Notes: generated by a model not told the origin, from the letters alone. Positions 37,066 to 50,319 are shown, counted from the first letter of the stretch. The stretch is DNA of 64,000 nt from Seriola aureovittata (GCF_021018895.1 NC_079375.1:22574975-22638974); one strand, 5' to 3'. Numbers and translations: made by a program.

Positions 37066-39393
37066 TATGAAGGAGGAAAAAATGATTTTTAAAATATTAA
37101 TAATTTTGTTTTAAAACATTTAAAAACATTATATAGATTTTTTTTTCGTTCATTTATTCTTTAAAACTTTTTCACCAAAATTTTACTGTTTTGCAAACGA
37201 TTTGTCGGCCCACTTACAACACCTTCCCACTGGTTGGGAAACACTTTTATAATCATTAAATTATGGTAATGATAACAGATATCTGTTAAGACACATCTGG
37301 AAATGAAAGATAATGAAGGGACGACGTGCTGCTGCTCAGCGCAGAATGTCTGGAGAACTTGGTCAAGGTGATTGAAATATTGATGTGGTTAGTTTTAAGT
37401 ATAACTGCAGGATTCTGACTATTTTTCACTATTTCCTAATGTCATCCGTCAGTACTTCACCGCTCTCTCGGCAGGAGAATGACGTGCACAGGCAGCTAAT
37501 GCTACATGATCATAAAGCCTCATCCCTCTGCTGGTCTTTGAGAACAGCAAGAAAACTCTTTCCAAGCTAAGTTTTTAAACATCAAAAAATACCGCACCAT
37601 TTCCCTCCACCAAAAAATAAAAACCCAAACATATTTGGCATAGTGTCAGATGCCGGTTTATGAGGTAACAGCCAACGGTTCATTCTGCAGTTTGGCTAAA
37701 TCACAAAATAAATGTTGAAACAGCTGTGAGAATGAGTAGCATGCTAACAGCTTTTACAGCCTCTTGATCTTATGGGGGATAATTGGGCACAGGGAGGTTG
37801 TAGCGAGGGAGCATTCAAAGTTTTAAAGGGGGGGGACACACACACTGTTGCGATGGTTCAAACCCTCAGATTTTTCCCTTCATGGCTGCACACACCCCCA
37901 TCCAAGTAGACAAAAAATAACTGGAGTATTGATTGTCTCTAATGATACCTCAATGGGCTGTAAATGATATATCAAGAGAGGAGAAAGTCTACGCAGTGGG
38001 CCGCGTTGAGCATCAGAGGATCAGATCGGCACCCGTCAGAGAACCTGCATTATTGATGCCTCTGTTTACATGATGAGACCTTCTGTCAGGTTGCAAGGCT
38101 TCTGATGGGAGAGGAAGTTTCTGTCTTTCACTGTCTCACTGTATATGTCATCTCATTTCACTTTTTTTTTTTTCTTTCCTCTTTTGCCTCAATGTCCCAT
38201 CACCCCCCCCCCCCCCCCCCATCTCCTTTTCTGGATTTATATAACAGAGTTTTCAAACTTGTCAAGGAATGGTGATTGGACTAACAATCTCCTGAGAAGC
38301 CCCCTCCACCAGCTTAGTGCAGAGAGATTTTTTTTTTTTCTCAGTGGGGGTATCATTATGTCTCCTCCTTTTTAGTCTCTTGTTTTCATTCCTCATCCCT
38401 CTCCTCCGTCTCTTCTCTGTGGGAGTCTGTTATGGATGTCTGCATAGTTAAGACACGAGGCTGATCTGTGAGGCCAGTTTTGCCGGGGGTTGGTAAAGTA
38501 TAGTTGGAGGGGGAATCTGAGGACTTTATTATCAGGAGGAAAATCTGGTGTCTATGTCCTTCCATCGCCTCCTCTATCTCTCTGCCTCTCTCTCTCTCTC
38601 TTTGTATGTTTCATTTTCTTTCTTCCTCTCACCGCCACTCAGCGGGGCGCCATTAGCCATTCAGCGCAGAGAGGCCTTGAGGAATTGAAAGCGACAGAGC
38701 AGAAAAAGAATAGAAAAACTGAAACGGGAAAGGAGACAAGGGAGTTGGGGAGGAGGAGGTGGGTGGAGGGCAGGAGGGGATGGAGTGAGGTGTTAAGGCG
38801 GGAGCACACCAGACAGGGCACTGTGGCACACGGGGGGGAGACGGAGGGATTAGGGATTAAGGAAGAAGATGGAGGGGAAAATGAGCAGATTTCCATGGTG
38901 ATGAAGAGAGAAATCAGAGGAATGACGGGATGCAAGGGAGGGAATTATGGACAAGCCAGGAATGGGATTTGAGAAGCAGCTGAAAAAGAGCAAAGAGAAA
39001 GTGTGGGCAAGCATTAGAGAGAGAGAGTGCTAGGGAGGGACAGAGATGCACGGTGCATGCATGGGGTATGCTAATTATGGATTTTTGAATTATGAATGAG
39101 ATTAATTACATAGGCAAATGTGAATATATTCACAATTTTTCTGTCTCTTACGTTTCCCCAGATACTTTTAAATGGTAATGCCTTTCTTTTGGTGAAAGCA
39201 CACCTCTCTTTTTGCTTACTCTTCCCATCTTCTTTGTCCTCTTTGTCCTCCCCCCGCCTTTATTTTAGCATTAGTTTCCTCTCTGACGCGATGAGGCATC
39301 TGTTGAATAAGTGCTACTTAGTTCCATCAACACAACTTCAGCGCGATAAATCGGACTGTCATATGACTCGCAATCTCGCCACAATATTTCTTT

Positions 39394-39396
<3 letters not shown>

Positions 39397-39441
<45 letters not shown>
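39397..39441. repeat. (CA)n microsatellite
   Basis: About 21 units, some 180 bp before exon 3. Confidence 0.9.
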
Positions 39442-39442
<1 letters not shown>

Positions 39443-39624
39443 GCTAACATCATCATTAGCTTGCTAATGTCTGGAGTGCTTAGCATGACTTACGAGCCAT
39501 TCGGATGAACTGCAGTGATGATTTGCTCTCTTTTACAGGGTGTTTGTGCTGTGCTATTTTTGCTGTGATTTGCATTTTGCATTTCCTGCTCTGTGACAGA
39601 AAAATGAATGTGTTCTCCCCTCAG

Positions 39625-39675
39625 GTCCTGGCAACATGGAGACTGTATCTCTTTGCTGTCAAAGTGCCCACCAAG
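39625..39675 (+). CDS. carmil3: carmil3 coding exon 3 (residues 52-68)
   Basis: This short 51-nt exon reads VLATWRLYLFAVKVPTK, between acceptor cccctcag| and donor AAG|gtaaat, both phase 0. The W-R-L-x-L-F core and KVPTK are the PH-domain beta strands conserved in CARMIL3. It stands alone after the 12.6-kb intron 2. Because it is a multiple of three and phase 0 on both sides, skipping it would keep the frame but remove PH-domain strands. Confidence 0.92.
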
Positions 39676-41586
39676 GTAAATGTTCCCCCGCTCTCACTGA
39701 AATTTTATGGCTTTCACTTGCCAGCCTTGATCTCATGGTAATGCGCAAGAGATGTGACAGAGAAGCAGCCGACTTTCAGAGCAGGAGAGAGGAGATAATG
39801 ATGATGACTGTGCTGATGATGGTTTAGAATGATATGAGTCTTGATAATGATTACAATGAAGACGATAAGGTGGCAGGTGGCATAAAACTAGTTGAAAGCA
39901 GTAGTTAGAAATTTTGGCAATTTGCTTTCTTGCCGAGAGTTGGATGAGAAGATCGATATGCGCCAGCAGCTGGCTGACTCGGCTGATTATGGTTTTACAC
40001 TTTGGTTTTTGTGCCGATTAAACAAACAAGCTATAATGTGCTAATTACTGAGCTATAGAGATGCTGGTACGCTGATTTAATTACCTTTGGAAAGAGCGAG
40101 GTTAGCTCTTTCCCCCCTGTTTTCAATATGTCTTGCGAAGCTAAGCTAAATGGCTGCTGGCTGTAACTTCACATTCATCAACTGAGACGTGTGAGTGGCA
40201 TCAGTCTACTCATCGAACTCTCCGCCAGAAAGTGAATAAGCGTATTTTTCCAAAATGTCAGACTATTTCTGCAGGGTTTTTCTGTCTGAGTCTTATTTAC
40301 ATCGTTTTTTTTGCTACCATTTTTTGTCAGCCATGGTGAAATTGTACACACCAGAATAATTCCTGGGATCTGGGACAGTGGCGACACCACTACAACAAAA
40401 TCCAACAGGGAAAGGAACACGAGCGCTGAATTGATCAGACAGGATGTAAACATCTGCTCCGTTTTCTTTTTTTTTTTGAGGCAAATGTGGATTCCAGTTG
40501 ATCCATCATGGGACAACTGGCAGAATGTGCGACTGAGTGTTTGGAAATTATTTTCTCTTCCAGACGCGGCAGTAGGTCTGAGCAATAGACTGAAGAAAAT
40601 GATCAGAACAGACATGCTCACCAATGTTGGTTCATTCAGTTAATACTTTCTTCAATGAACGAACTTGTGTCAGTCACGTGCCTCCGGCCCGTCCAACTAA
40701 CGTTACTCCACATTCACTCAAAGCGGAGCTGGAGATTTGGATGACACAAGTGCAGACACTGAGCCTCAGGCTAAATACACGGTAATATGTTTTAAAATGA
40801 AAGTGATGGTGTCCACTCTACTCCGGCGTGTTCAAGCCCCGATAACAGAGACTTAAGGAAACGTTTCTGGACCCATTTTAGTCTGAAAACTTTAAGAGAC
40901 GATGTGTTTTCAGTCACGAACACCAGCCAGTGGTGAATACAACATGGATACCAAAGGTAACACCATCACTAACTCAACTCAATCACATTACCGAAATTTG
41001 AAGAGTGCATGGCTCAAAAAAAGAGGCGGATAACCACCAAAGTAATTATTCTTTAATCATAATAGAGATAAAAGTTTGAAATAATCGTGACATTGATTCA
41101 AAGTCCTGTTGCCCGGCCCTACTCAGCGGTTGTTTCTCCATGTCAGCCAAGTCACGGAGGTCCTTCGTTCCCTGGGGACACGTGTAGCACTGATTGTTGC
41201 ACAGCCTCATTTTGAATCGTATTGTTTGTCCTTGTTTGTCGACTTTCCCATCGCAGGTAGCCAGTCGCACAAAGTTGTGATAGATATATCAGAATTTTAC
41301 CAAAGCCACAGAGTTGGTCCGCACCCTGTCATTGGTATTTACAGTTAATAGTTTCACTTTTTCCTCTTAGGTGAATTTAACCTTAGGGGTCTTCTGATCG
41401 TCTGACTGCTCGTGTTTCTTGACCCATCCGGCCTCTTTGAAGTGTTCATTACCAGATCACAGCAATTACCCTGGTGAATACAATATTGCTAGATCAAGAA
41501 AAACGGAAAACAAGTTGTGAGAAGACATAAATTAGATATGACGTGTATTAGACAAGGTGTCACTGGTGTTTCTCTGCTGTTGTCAG
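39676..41586 (+). other. carmil3: carmil3 intron 3, with a fish repeat at 39897-40280
   Basis: 39897-40280 has 'tttgctttcttgccgagagt', 'gatgagaagatcgatatg', 'gcgaagctaagctaaatggc' and 'tcatcgaactctccgccaga', words of an abundant fish repeat. A short related piece occurs at 49780-49885. Nothing else recognised. Confidence 0.6.
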
Positions 41587-41646
41587 GTGGAGGTCACCTT
41601 CAACTTCTTGGAAATCAGAGCAATGAACACCTACCCAGAGCACCAG
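41587..41646 (+). CDS. carmil3: carmil3 coding exon 4 (residues 69-88)
   Basis: This 60-nt exon (acceptor ctgttgtcag|, donor CAG|gtgaga) reads VEVTFNFLEIRAMNTYPEHQ. The motif F-N-x-L-E-I-R-A-x-N is the PH-like domain signature, nearly the same in CARMIL3 (FNVLEIRAFN). Both borders are phase 0. It is separated from exon 5 by an intron of only 85 bp, the shortest in the window. Confidence 0.93.
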
Positions 41647-41731
41647 GTGAGAACTATTTTTTCTTTGCCATTTGGTCCTTCACATCAGTGTAAAGTATTA
41701 TGACAGAAAAATTCATGTCCATACACTACAG
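41647..41731 (+). other. carmil3: carmil3 intron 4 (85 bp)
   Basis: Donor gtgaga, acceptor cactacag; this minimal-length intron is the shortest in the window. Confidence 0.93.
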
Positions 41732-41853
41732 GTCGTCATTGACACAGACAAGACCACCTACTCCCTGAGACTGCAGACCCAGGACCAGCTGGATCACATG
41801 GTCAGCCACATCAACTACGCCCTCTCCCGAGTGTTCAACAACTCTATTTATGC
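41732..41853 (+). CDS. carmil3: carmil3 coding exon 5 (residues 89-128, plus 2 nt)
   Basis: The acceptor cactacag| leads into VVIDTDKTTYSLRL, and the exon continues through DHMVSHINYALSRVFNNSIY to the donor GC|gtaagc. It encodes the last strands and the C-terminal helix of the PH-like domain; the helix 'VSHINYALSRVF' matches 'VTRHVSSALSKVC' in CARMIL3. It ends in phase 2, and the split Ala codon is completed by the first base of exon 6. Confidence 0.93.
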
Positions 41854-44800
41854 GTAAGCATCGCCGAGCATCCTCGCCTCGAGTGAGGGGGGGGGGGACA
41901 ACAAGTCTTTTTGGTTTTGTATCGTCTGTGTTGAGGAGCGAAGACAAGTTGGCCGACGTTAACAGCACTCGACAGTGCTTTGGCAAGTTGGCAGCTTCAC
42001 TTTCAGGGGCACTTTTCCTCCTCAGCAGCCAAATGCATTCTTGCATTGCTGTAGTTTGCATCCAGCCCATTTCTGTGTCACAGTAGACTTTAACACCCAG
42101 CAATCACTGGGATTAAATCGGCCAGCTGACACCGAGTAGGCTGTTACCTTAAGGCATTGTGTCGGCGCTTTTCTTTTTTTTTTCCATTTTCTAAAGCAGT
42201 TTATGTAGTGAAAGCAGCGAGCGGGACAACACACAGTCACTAACGCAGCTGTAGACTCAGGCCTCCAGTCAGAAAGCCTCTCGCACACAGCTGAAGCCTC
42301 GATAGAGTTGAGTTCAAGTTCCTGAAATGTTGTTTTGCCATGGTCATGTGGATGTACGTGTGAGCAGGCAAGCAAGACAGAGTGTATTCCCTCATCTACA
42401 ATTTCTAAGAGCAATGGGATTGACTCTGCTCCGGCTATTGACCTGCACAAGGCTATCTCCGCACTCTATCATCTTTCAGAATGGCTCTTTTCCATTAGGG
42501 CCATGCCGGATGATTGCTTCCAGTGAGGACATTTAAACAGAATAAAGAGAGAGGGGAGAACAGAAGTTGTGGGTTTGATTGTGCAGCCTTGTAACTGATT
42601 GGTGCCGCCGCATTGAGGCACATAATGCAGATAGTATCGAGACAACGTGCACGTACGCTCGCGCTCCAGGGCCGGATGATGATTGTCGAGATGAGGTGGG
42701 GATTAAGGTCACGGATGTGGTGAGGTGTTGTGTGTGTGATTTGTTGACAAATGGGATTAAGGATGGTGTGTGTTGAATGCAACAGTAGAGCGGTGTAATC
42801 CTATCAAAAAGCCAAAGCAGGTACAGCACAGTATTATGTACGAACACAGTATTTACTTTGTGTGGACTGGACTCTTGTCTGCTTACTGGATGCGTTTTTA
42901 TTTAAAAAAAAAAAAAATGTATAGGAGAACAATCAGAAAGCTGAGGAGTGTGTTTCTTCTTCTATGATTACAGTGGCGGAAGCTTCAAACAGAGTTCCAA
43001 GGACCCAATTTTACAGTTCATGTAGGATTTGTTCACGACCAAGGCAATGTGACAACCAGTTTCAAACTTGGACACGTTGACTCACCGTCCATCTGATTTC
43101 TGACTGGAGCAGCTATAATAAAAAAAACAAGTCTGCTGCAAATTGGCATTTTGCCAATGCAAATGAGACTGATATTATTTAAGACTATTATGCAATTGTA
43201 TTTAGTTTCCTACCCATAAGCTAATTTTAGCTCTTTAACTTTTTTGGCAGGCATATTTCACTGGAAGTTGTCTGAGAGTGTATTTTTATTTTGCAGTGTG
43301 AAAGCTTGCAGAGAGTTGGGAGGGTCACACTCATTTAATCACACACACCTGGGAGCAGCCTCGTATCGCTGCACTGTCTCTTGGGCACTGAAGTGCTCCA
43401 CTTAAGCAGCTGGGAGTTCGGTGTCTTGCTTAAGGGCACTACAGCAGCAGCTTAGGGAAGGGAAAGCATAATATTTACCATTCTCCTTTTCCCCAACCTG
43501 TAATTGGGACCAGAGGCTTTTCTAATCACAGCACCTCTTCTCTAAAATCAGGGACGGTGCTTCTCCCTAAAAAAAAAAACAAACAAAACAAAACATATAG
43601 ATGATGAAAGATGCAACAGTTTCAGCCATCATGGCAGCATCGCTCCACAGAATTTCAGTCAGTCTGCTGGTCGATCTACCTCCGGTCGAGACTGAATTTG
43701 TACAGGCATTCATGGTGCCCAGAGGATAATTCCTAATGACTTTGCTGATGTCCACAATATCCCCTCTAGTGAGGTAGTTTTCAAAGTCTGGCGTGGTGTC
43801 CTCCCCCTCAGACAACATGGAGGCAGCTGCACTGCCTTTGCTGTCTCTGTGCGGTACAGTTTCCCTTCAGGTTAACGTTGCTAAGGCTACATGCTATCAT
43901 TAGCTTGCACTTCTTTGCAGTTCACACACTGAAGCTTTGGTGAGTCACTTCTGCCAGTCCAAGTGAACCCAGCTCGAGGTACCGTTCATCATATTTCTGA
44001 TGTTCTGGTTTGGCTGCTTTAGTTTCAGGCTACAATACTCTCAGTATAAAAAAAAAAAAAGACTACATTTTGCTACTTCAAGTATCTTAATTGTCTCCAT
44101 AAGCTGTGTGTCACAGCCACTGCTGAACGTTCTCATAAGTGGGCCAAATATACATGCCAAGCTACAATAACTTCCAGTTGTTTTCAGAACACCAGCATCA
44201 ACCTGTTTCTCTCATTTCAAACAGCATCTTTGCCTCATGTGTCTCTCTCAGTACCCCTCCCTCCCTGCAGCTCTCCTGTGCCCCCCCCTGGGGAGGCGCC
44301 TCACAGTTTGTCAGAATCAAAATTTCCAGAGTTTACCTCACTTTCATGGGAAGGCAGTGAGTGCTGAGGGCTGTCCAAATCCACAATTCATCAAGTGCAC
44401 ACAGGGCCTGAAGCGGACTTTGTGCAGGCTTCCAGTAGAGTCTGCTTAGGGTATAAATATAATATGTAACGTATTTATTTTTCAAAATGTTTTTATTTTT
44501 GTTGTATAAGTTTATTGATGTAGTAAGGTTTGAGTTAGGCTTAATCTGCAAGACTAGATGCACAAAGGTTTTTATTCATGTTCAGAAAAATACTTGTAAA
44601 TGAGTTACAGGGTCAGAAATCTCAACTAATCTCCATGGAAACACGAGGTCCTCTGAGTTCCATCGCTTGTTGCATTTCATCCCCTCGCGGTCCAGCACCA
44701 TCACAGACTTCACATGCCAGTCAAGTCCAGGGCTCGGTCCACAAGTCCGGAGGATTCGATTCAATTCAAGAGACCGATTTAAAGGGCATATAGAGTAGAA

Positions 44801-45424
44801 ATTAAAAACACACAAATACACAAAAAAGAACACACAACTGGTGCAAGACAAACTGACAATGACAGGAAGAAAAAACATCAGTGCAAGAAAATAACAACGG
44901 TGCAAAAAAAACCCTATAATATTGTAATGACAACGACAATAGCATGAGAGAATAACATTACTAGTGCAAATAAATGACTGCACACATAAATAACTGACTG
45001 TACAACATTTAAGTGCAATAAAAAATGTAGATATATACAGCATGGGTGCATATTGGATTGGATTGGATTCCCTGCAGAATTAATTGTAAGCAATGTGATG
45101 TTTTTAGCTTTTCATCTTGAGCCATCTTCAGGTCCAAACTTGAATTTGGCTAATACTTAGTTTTATGACCAAACACCTGGGAAACAAACTCCCATCAGCC
45201 TCAGCTCTACTTTGTATTGAGTGCTAATTAGCAAACATTAGCATGTTGGATACTAAACTAACATGGTAACATACCTGCTAAACATCAGCATGCTAGCATT
45301 GTCATTGTAAGCATGTTAGCATACTGATGTTAGCATTTAGCTCATAGCACTGCTGTGCCTGAGTACAGCTTTACGGAGCTGCTAGCCTGGCTGCTGTTTG
45401 AACCTCTTCACTCTTGTCTTTCAG
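41854..45424 (+). other. carmil3: carmil3 intron 5
   Basis: Contains a G-run (41886-41896), old repeat pieces at 43690-43830 ('cagaggataattcctaatga') and the 'gcatgctagcat' repeat at 45190-45400 next to exon 6. No other gene seen. Confidence 0.7.
45190..45400. repeat. 'attagcatgctagc' fish repeat next to exon 6
   Basis: Repeated 'gctaacat', 'agcatgttagcat' and 'cagcatgctagcat' words, followed by 'tagctcatagcactgctgtg'. This is a well-known pattern in fish genomes and lies within 30 bp of the exon 6 acceptor. Confidence 0.6.
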
Positions 45425-45519
45425 CCCTCCTATCTGTCGGGCCGAGGGAGACCTGACCGATGGAAGCCACAAGTTTTCACCAAACTCGGAGTCGTCATTA
45501 GAGCCTCAGAAAACCTGCG
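45425..45519 (+). CDS. carmil3: carmil3 coding exon 6 (linker, residues 130-160)
   Basis: The acceptor gtctttcag|c completes Ala129. The exon reads PPICRAEGDLTDGSHK then FSPNSESSLEPQKTC and leaves one base of a Gly codon at G|gtgagt. This is the low-complexity linker between PH-like domain and LRRs. It is the most diverged part of the gene here, but 'SPNSE(S/T)S' followed by 'CGGFSETY' is shared with CARMIL3. The neighbouring exons fix its frame. Confidence 0.88.
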
Positions 45520-45936
45520 GTGAGTCTGCTACTTTTGCATATACACTGCACACGGACACACGCTTGCTTCAGAGGCTGTCCGCTCGCTGCCTCACTGACT
45601 CAGACCAAATCATTTTTGAGACTCATCCTTAAGTGGGTCAGAAGACCAGAGTTTCTGGATGTGCTCCCTTTCTGCTGGTAATCCCATTAATCTACATGCC
45701 CTTTCATGGTGCAATACTTTCATCTCACCTCAATATTTACAGCTAATCTCTCACGGTCTCTGTGCTTACTATCTTTTTTTGTTCGTTTCTGACTTCCTCT
45801 TTCATCTTTGGCCTGGACCCTTTCTCCTCCTCATTCCTTCACTTGTCCTCTACCCTGATTTTATTTTCTCCGCCATTTCTGATCCGTCATGGTCTGGTTT
45901 GGATTGATTTGTTGTCTTCTCCTCTCCATCTTTCAG

Positions 45937-46007
45937 GAGGTTTTTCCGAGACCTATGCAGCTCTTTGCGACTACAACGGAATTGGCTGCAAAGAAGAAGT
46001 GCAGTGG
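45937..46007 (+). CDS. carmil3: carmil3 coding exon 7 (residues 162-184)
   Basis: The acceptor catctttcag|GA completes Gly161. The exon then reads GFSETYAALCDYNGIG and CKEEVQW up to TGG|gtgagg. The stretch G-F-S-E-T-Y-A-A-L-C-D-Y-N-G is almost invariant in CARMIL3 and is the best single marker for the paralogue: CARMIL1 has SQMYACVCDWLG and CARMIL2 LETYEALCDYNG in this position (from memory). It starts the cap of the LRR domain. Confidence 0.95.
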
Positions 46008-46211
46008 GTGAGGAGACTGTATAAAACCGCTTCTGTCTGTTGTGCTTTTACTAGAGCTAAGCTACTCCTATGTTATACGCAATTGGGGGAAAAAAAAAAC
46101 TAGGATCTTTTTTATCTTGGCGTCCCATGTCTCTCTGACTCTGTTACAGTTGGTTTCTTTTCCTCTCATCTCTCCTCTCTTTCTTTTTCTTGCCCTGCAT
46201 CTCTGCTCCAG

Positions 46212-46285
46212 GATGTTGATACCATCTACCACTCTCAGGACAACAGGGAGTTCAACTTACTGGATTTCAGCCATCTTGACAGCAG
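46212..46285 (+). CDS. carmil3: carmil3 coding exon 8 (residues 185-208)
   Basis: Between acceptor ctgctccag| and donor AG|gtgaca, it reads DVDTIYHSQDNREFNLLDFS then HLDS. DVDTIY and NREFNLLDFSHL are near-invariant family motifs that form the first, irregular LRR. It leaves two bases of an Arg codon that exon 9 completes. Exons 7 and 8 lie only 204 bp apart, so the pair forms a compact conserved block. Confidence 0.95.
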
Positions 46286-46411
46286 GTGACATAGTTTACT
46301 GACATCTTAACTACACCCAGGCTCATTACAGCACACGAGCATGCACTGCTTGGAGAGACACAATTAACTTCTGCCAAACTTAGACTGCAGCAGTACACAA
46401 GTGCAGTTAGT

Positions 46412-46418
<7 letters not shown>

Positions 46419-46456
<38 letters not shown>
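46419..46456. repeat. (GT)n microsatellite
   Basis: About 18 units. Confidence 0.9.
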
Positions 46457-46458
<2 letters not shown>

Positions 46459-48610
46459 CCAGCACATTGGGTTTGAAATGAAGCAATGATAATGGTGGTA
46501 AACTGCTGACTTTCAGCATTAATTTGAGATTGTTTACATCAGCTTCAGGGGGCATTTAGGGGACAGGAAGTAATTGGACACAAACTCATTATATTTTATA
46601 TTTGTAAGTCCTGGTGCTGTCGATGTCTGGCAGTATGTGACCCATAGACATCAGCAGACAGTTGGCATGCTGCTTTGTGATGCTCTGCCAGAACAGTATT
46701 GCAGCCGTCTTCATTTTCCCTCCTGTGTTTGCATTGAAACACCTGCTCAGTTGCATTGGGATCTCTTGACTTGACTCCACCAGCTACTTTAAAAAACATA
46801 GCACTGAAAGTCCCAATGCAGATCATCATTTGTAATGATGGGTATGTATTAGCATGTGGTATGGTATATGTCTATAATAAAGTTATACTGGTGTAACTTC
46901 ATCATGAATTCAGCAGCACTCAGAGACTTTTCTTCAGCTTTTTTTTTAAGCAGCGTGTGATGCACCTTATCCTCCTTATCCTCACTGTATTTGGCTGCAG
47001 TGTGAACAGATACAGACACACTCTTCTCTGCTATTGCTCTCCTTGCAGAGTTACCCCTCCAGAGGTTGATAGACGTGTCATTTTGAATTGAACTCTGGGA
47101 CCTGTATTATTAAAATCCATTTGCAGTTCCCACCAATAACCACAGGTGCTGCCAATAAACCAGGACTGAAATCTCGTTGACTTTAACTGAAGCTGAAACT
47201 CATCACCTAACTTGTTTCGCTGAAATCCACTGTGTGGGAGTACAGACCCCAAAACAATAAAAACGCATCATCGTGCTAATACTTTCTGACTGCTCTGTAC
47301 TTTTGGAAGATGTCTCTTCTTCCTGCATGCGTTCTCCATTATGCTGTTTTGCAAAAATGTTTCCCTGTACGGTACGGTGCATCCCTTCAGCTGTCAGTCC
47401 TCGTTTTATCTGACATTAGATTGGCTTTTTGTCTAACAAGACCCTCCCTGGGTGAAATTGTTGTGTGCATTAGTCTTGTACTCTCTCTGTGGCTCACTCT
47501 CCGTCCTATATCTCTGTTCAGTTTTGTTACAAGTTTGGGAAGATCATAGAGAAGGGGAATGATCTGCTTGTCAGAGGCAGAATCCAGGGCTCAGAAACAG
47601 CTGTAAGATGCCATATGTCTTCTCCTCCACCCCCCCCCACTGCTTTATTTAAGTCCCCCGTTTCCTTTCCTAGATGCACTGAGGAAGAGTGTGCTTGTCG
47701 TTCCAGCGCTGCCGTTCATGAAAAGATTTGGCAGCTGACACATGCAAATGGAGAATTCAGCCTGGCTTACTTGTCTTTTGTTTGAGGAATGTTTTGTCCT
47801 GAGAAAACCCTGAGGCCTATGGAATCTCTCTACTTTTCCTGTGTGTAGCGACAGCAGTCCTGACCGGAGAGGATACGTTCACACTTAAAAATGCATATCT
47901 CATCATAGGGCCGAAGCCTTGCTCTGCTGGTAAATCAAAAAGCCATTCATAGAAGCATGATTGCAGCAGCAACTCATGAATATATTAATGTCTTTCATAT
48001 TGAGAGCTAAAATCACTGCATCACTGTTGTTTTTCCTCCAATATTTTATACAGTGTGTGATAAAGAGAGAGGCTTTGCAGGGGGAGCTGCCTGCGTGTGC
48101 TGTTCTTTTTTGTTTTTTTTTAACGATCTTCCGTTAATATATTGTTCCCATGAGCCCACAACCCAACGCTAAATATTCTCTTCCTGCTTTTCTAGAGAGG
48201 CTGTGTCAAATTGAAATTAATAGAGGAAGCACAGATTTGACAAAATAATCACCAAAAAAGAAAAAAAAATGGAAAGTGTGCAAATGACGAGAGAAAGGAT
48301 CTCTGAGTGGGTTCTTACATGACAATGTGTCAGAGTCTGATTGTGGTGCATTACTCTCTTCCTTCCATCCTTGTCCTTCCACATTTCTATTCCCTCCATC
48401 TCCCCCAATTGAGCCCGTCTAGCGTTACCGCGGGCGACAGGGCGATGCTTTTTCTGCTGACTGCTGTCCGTCCAAACACCGGCTCTTTCCTCTTGACTGA
48501 AAGCGGACACCTTTTTTCTCTGGCCCTGTCTCCTTCTCTTGTTATCCACTTCCTGTGTTTTTCTCCCCTTTCATTTTCTTCAGTTCTCCCTGTCTTTTTC
48601 TGAATCACCC

Positions 48611-48614
<4 letters not shown>

Positions 48615-48687
<73 letters not shown>
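48615..48687. repeat. (CA)n microsatellite
   Basis: About 36 units; a second CA array (48925-48979) follows within 240 bp, with a short GT run between them at about 48755. Confidence 0.92.
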
Positions 48688-48688
<1 letters not shown>

Positions 48689-48920
48689 CTCTCTACAACA
48701 CAGTGTCAACTTGCAGTGACAAGATAGAACCAACAGAGACAGGCAGAGTGTGAGTGTGTGTGTGTGTCTGTGTGTGTGAGAGTGAGTGAGAGAGAGAGAA
48801 TCAGTCAAAGGATTGTGTGTTTGCATATATTTCTGTTTGTTTGTGTGAGAGAAAATGTCACACCTTGCCGCCCCAAGAAGTTCTTAGGGCACCTCTTGGC
48901 TTGACAGTCTCTCCTGTGTT

Positions 48921-48924
<4 letters not shown>

Positions 48925-48973
<49 letters not shown>

Positions 48974-48979
48974 ACACAC
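48925..48979. repeat. (CA)n microsatellite
   Basis: About 26 units with one 'ta' change. Confidence 0.9.
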
Positions 48980-49995
48980 CAACCAAAAACATCAGTCCTG
49001 GTACACTGGCTAACTTCTCCCCAACTTTGAATCTGTTACTGAATCAGGACAGCAGCTCCACAGCTCAGTGCCACCATCTGCCTCACATGTCACTGTTACT
49101 GCGCCTGAGTCACGCAGCGATGAGTCGCTGCTTCACAACACAGTCGTATGTTTCAAAATCCAACCATCTTCCAACTGGTGACGATGTTTTGTTGATGCAA
49201 CTAGCAGCCAGTTTGCTATGAAATGTCTTATTAATATTTATGGTCCACAGAAGATGACTTAAAATGAATTCGGTGCCCTCTGACCTTTATACTCTCCTTC
49301 CACCAGTCGGGTCAGAATATGCCCCACTCAGTGGCTAAGATATTTTCATAAAGTGCTATAAATATTCATAGAGCCCACAGGGTAAATAGTAATGTTCTCG
49401 ATGACCTCTGCTAACCTTTTGTCTACGACTACAAGAAGCAATTTCATTTGTTCATAAGAAATATGAAAATCTAAATGGCAGATTGCCGTGAAATTTACTG
49501 AGCATATTCATCCTCCCCAGAGGATGAAACCTGTTTATTCTGGACACCTCCTGACCTTCCCACTGTTTTACCTACAAGCTATTTCATAAGCTAACAAGCT
49601 TGTTGCCATGAAATGCTCTTGAGCACATTCATGCTCCAAGGGAGACTTTGATTCGAATGACTCCATGATGTTTTCTCCAGTGGCACCTCAGGACAAACTC
49701 TTATCTCTCCCTGTTAATTGTGAGAATTTCGAGGTGGAGGGAAAAGCCGGGATTAACTGTTTCCCCTGGTTTCCAGTCTTTGGAACCAGCTGCTGATTGT
49801 AGTTAACACATGAATGGTATCAATCTCCTCATCGAACTCGCTGCAAGGAAACAGTGTATCTCCCAAAATGTCAAAACTATAATTCAAACTTCATTTGTAC
49901 CAGTTCGCAACACTTCATTCACAACATGCATATAAAAGAGGGCCACAATGACAAATAGGATCTTTGTGCACAATATACTATTTATTGTACAGACA

Positions 49996-49996
<1 letters not shown>

Positions 49997-50026
<30 letters not shown>

Positions 50027-50263
50027 CATTATTACAATATACAATATATCCAGTAAGAAGACTGTACTTGTGAGGACCATCTCTATATATATCAATATAT
50101 CGTATAAGCTTTGTGTGACAATAATGACCAATAATAAACCTGGACAATTTCTGGTACCGAGCCTCTAGAGATCCACAGTAGGTACGTCATAAATGAAGCT
50201 CATATGATGCTCTTTCAGTTACTGTTTTATTTTTGTTATTCAGTTTTTTTTGCTGGAGTATCC

Positions 50264-50319
<56 letters not shown>

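Larger units (their letters stand above)
27007..39624 (+). other. carmil3: carmil3 intron 2 (12.6 kb)
   Basis: The largest intron in the window: donor gtgaga, acceptor cccctcag. Holds at least six CA/GT arrays, pyrimidine-rich stretches (27780-28050, 34520-34850), a Tc1-like relic, an 'aggtccc' MITE copy, and two C-runs (35925, 38204). No additional exon with CARMIL similarity was found. Confidence 0.85.

Noticed and set aside
38490..38972. 160-codon frame in intron 2
   Set aside because: Low complexity (Ser/Leu run, then Gly/Glu/Arg-rich purine stretch); no family signal.
46574..46830. Frames in intron 8 around 'gtatgtgacccatagacatc'
   Set aside because: Possibly an old repeat, but I could not match ends or a family, so no feature is claimed.
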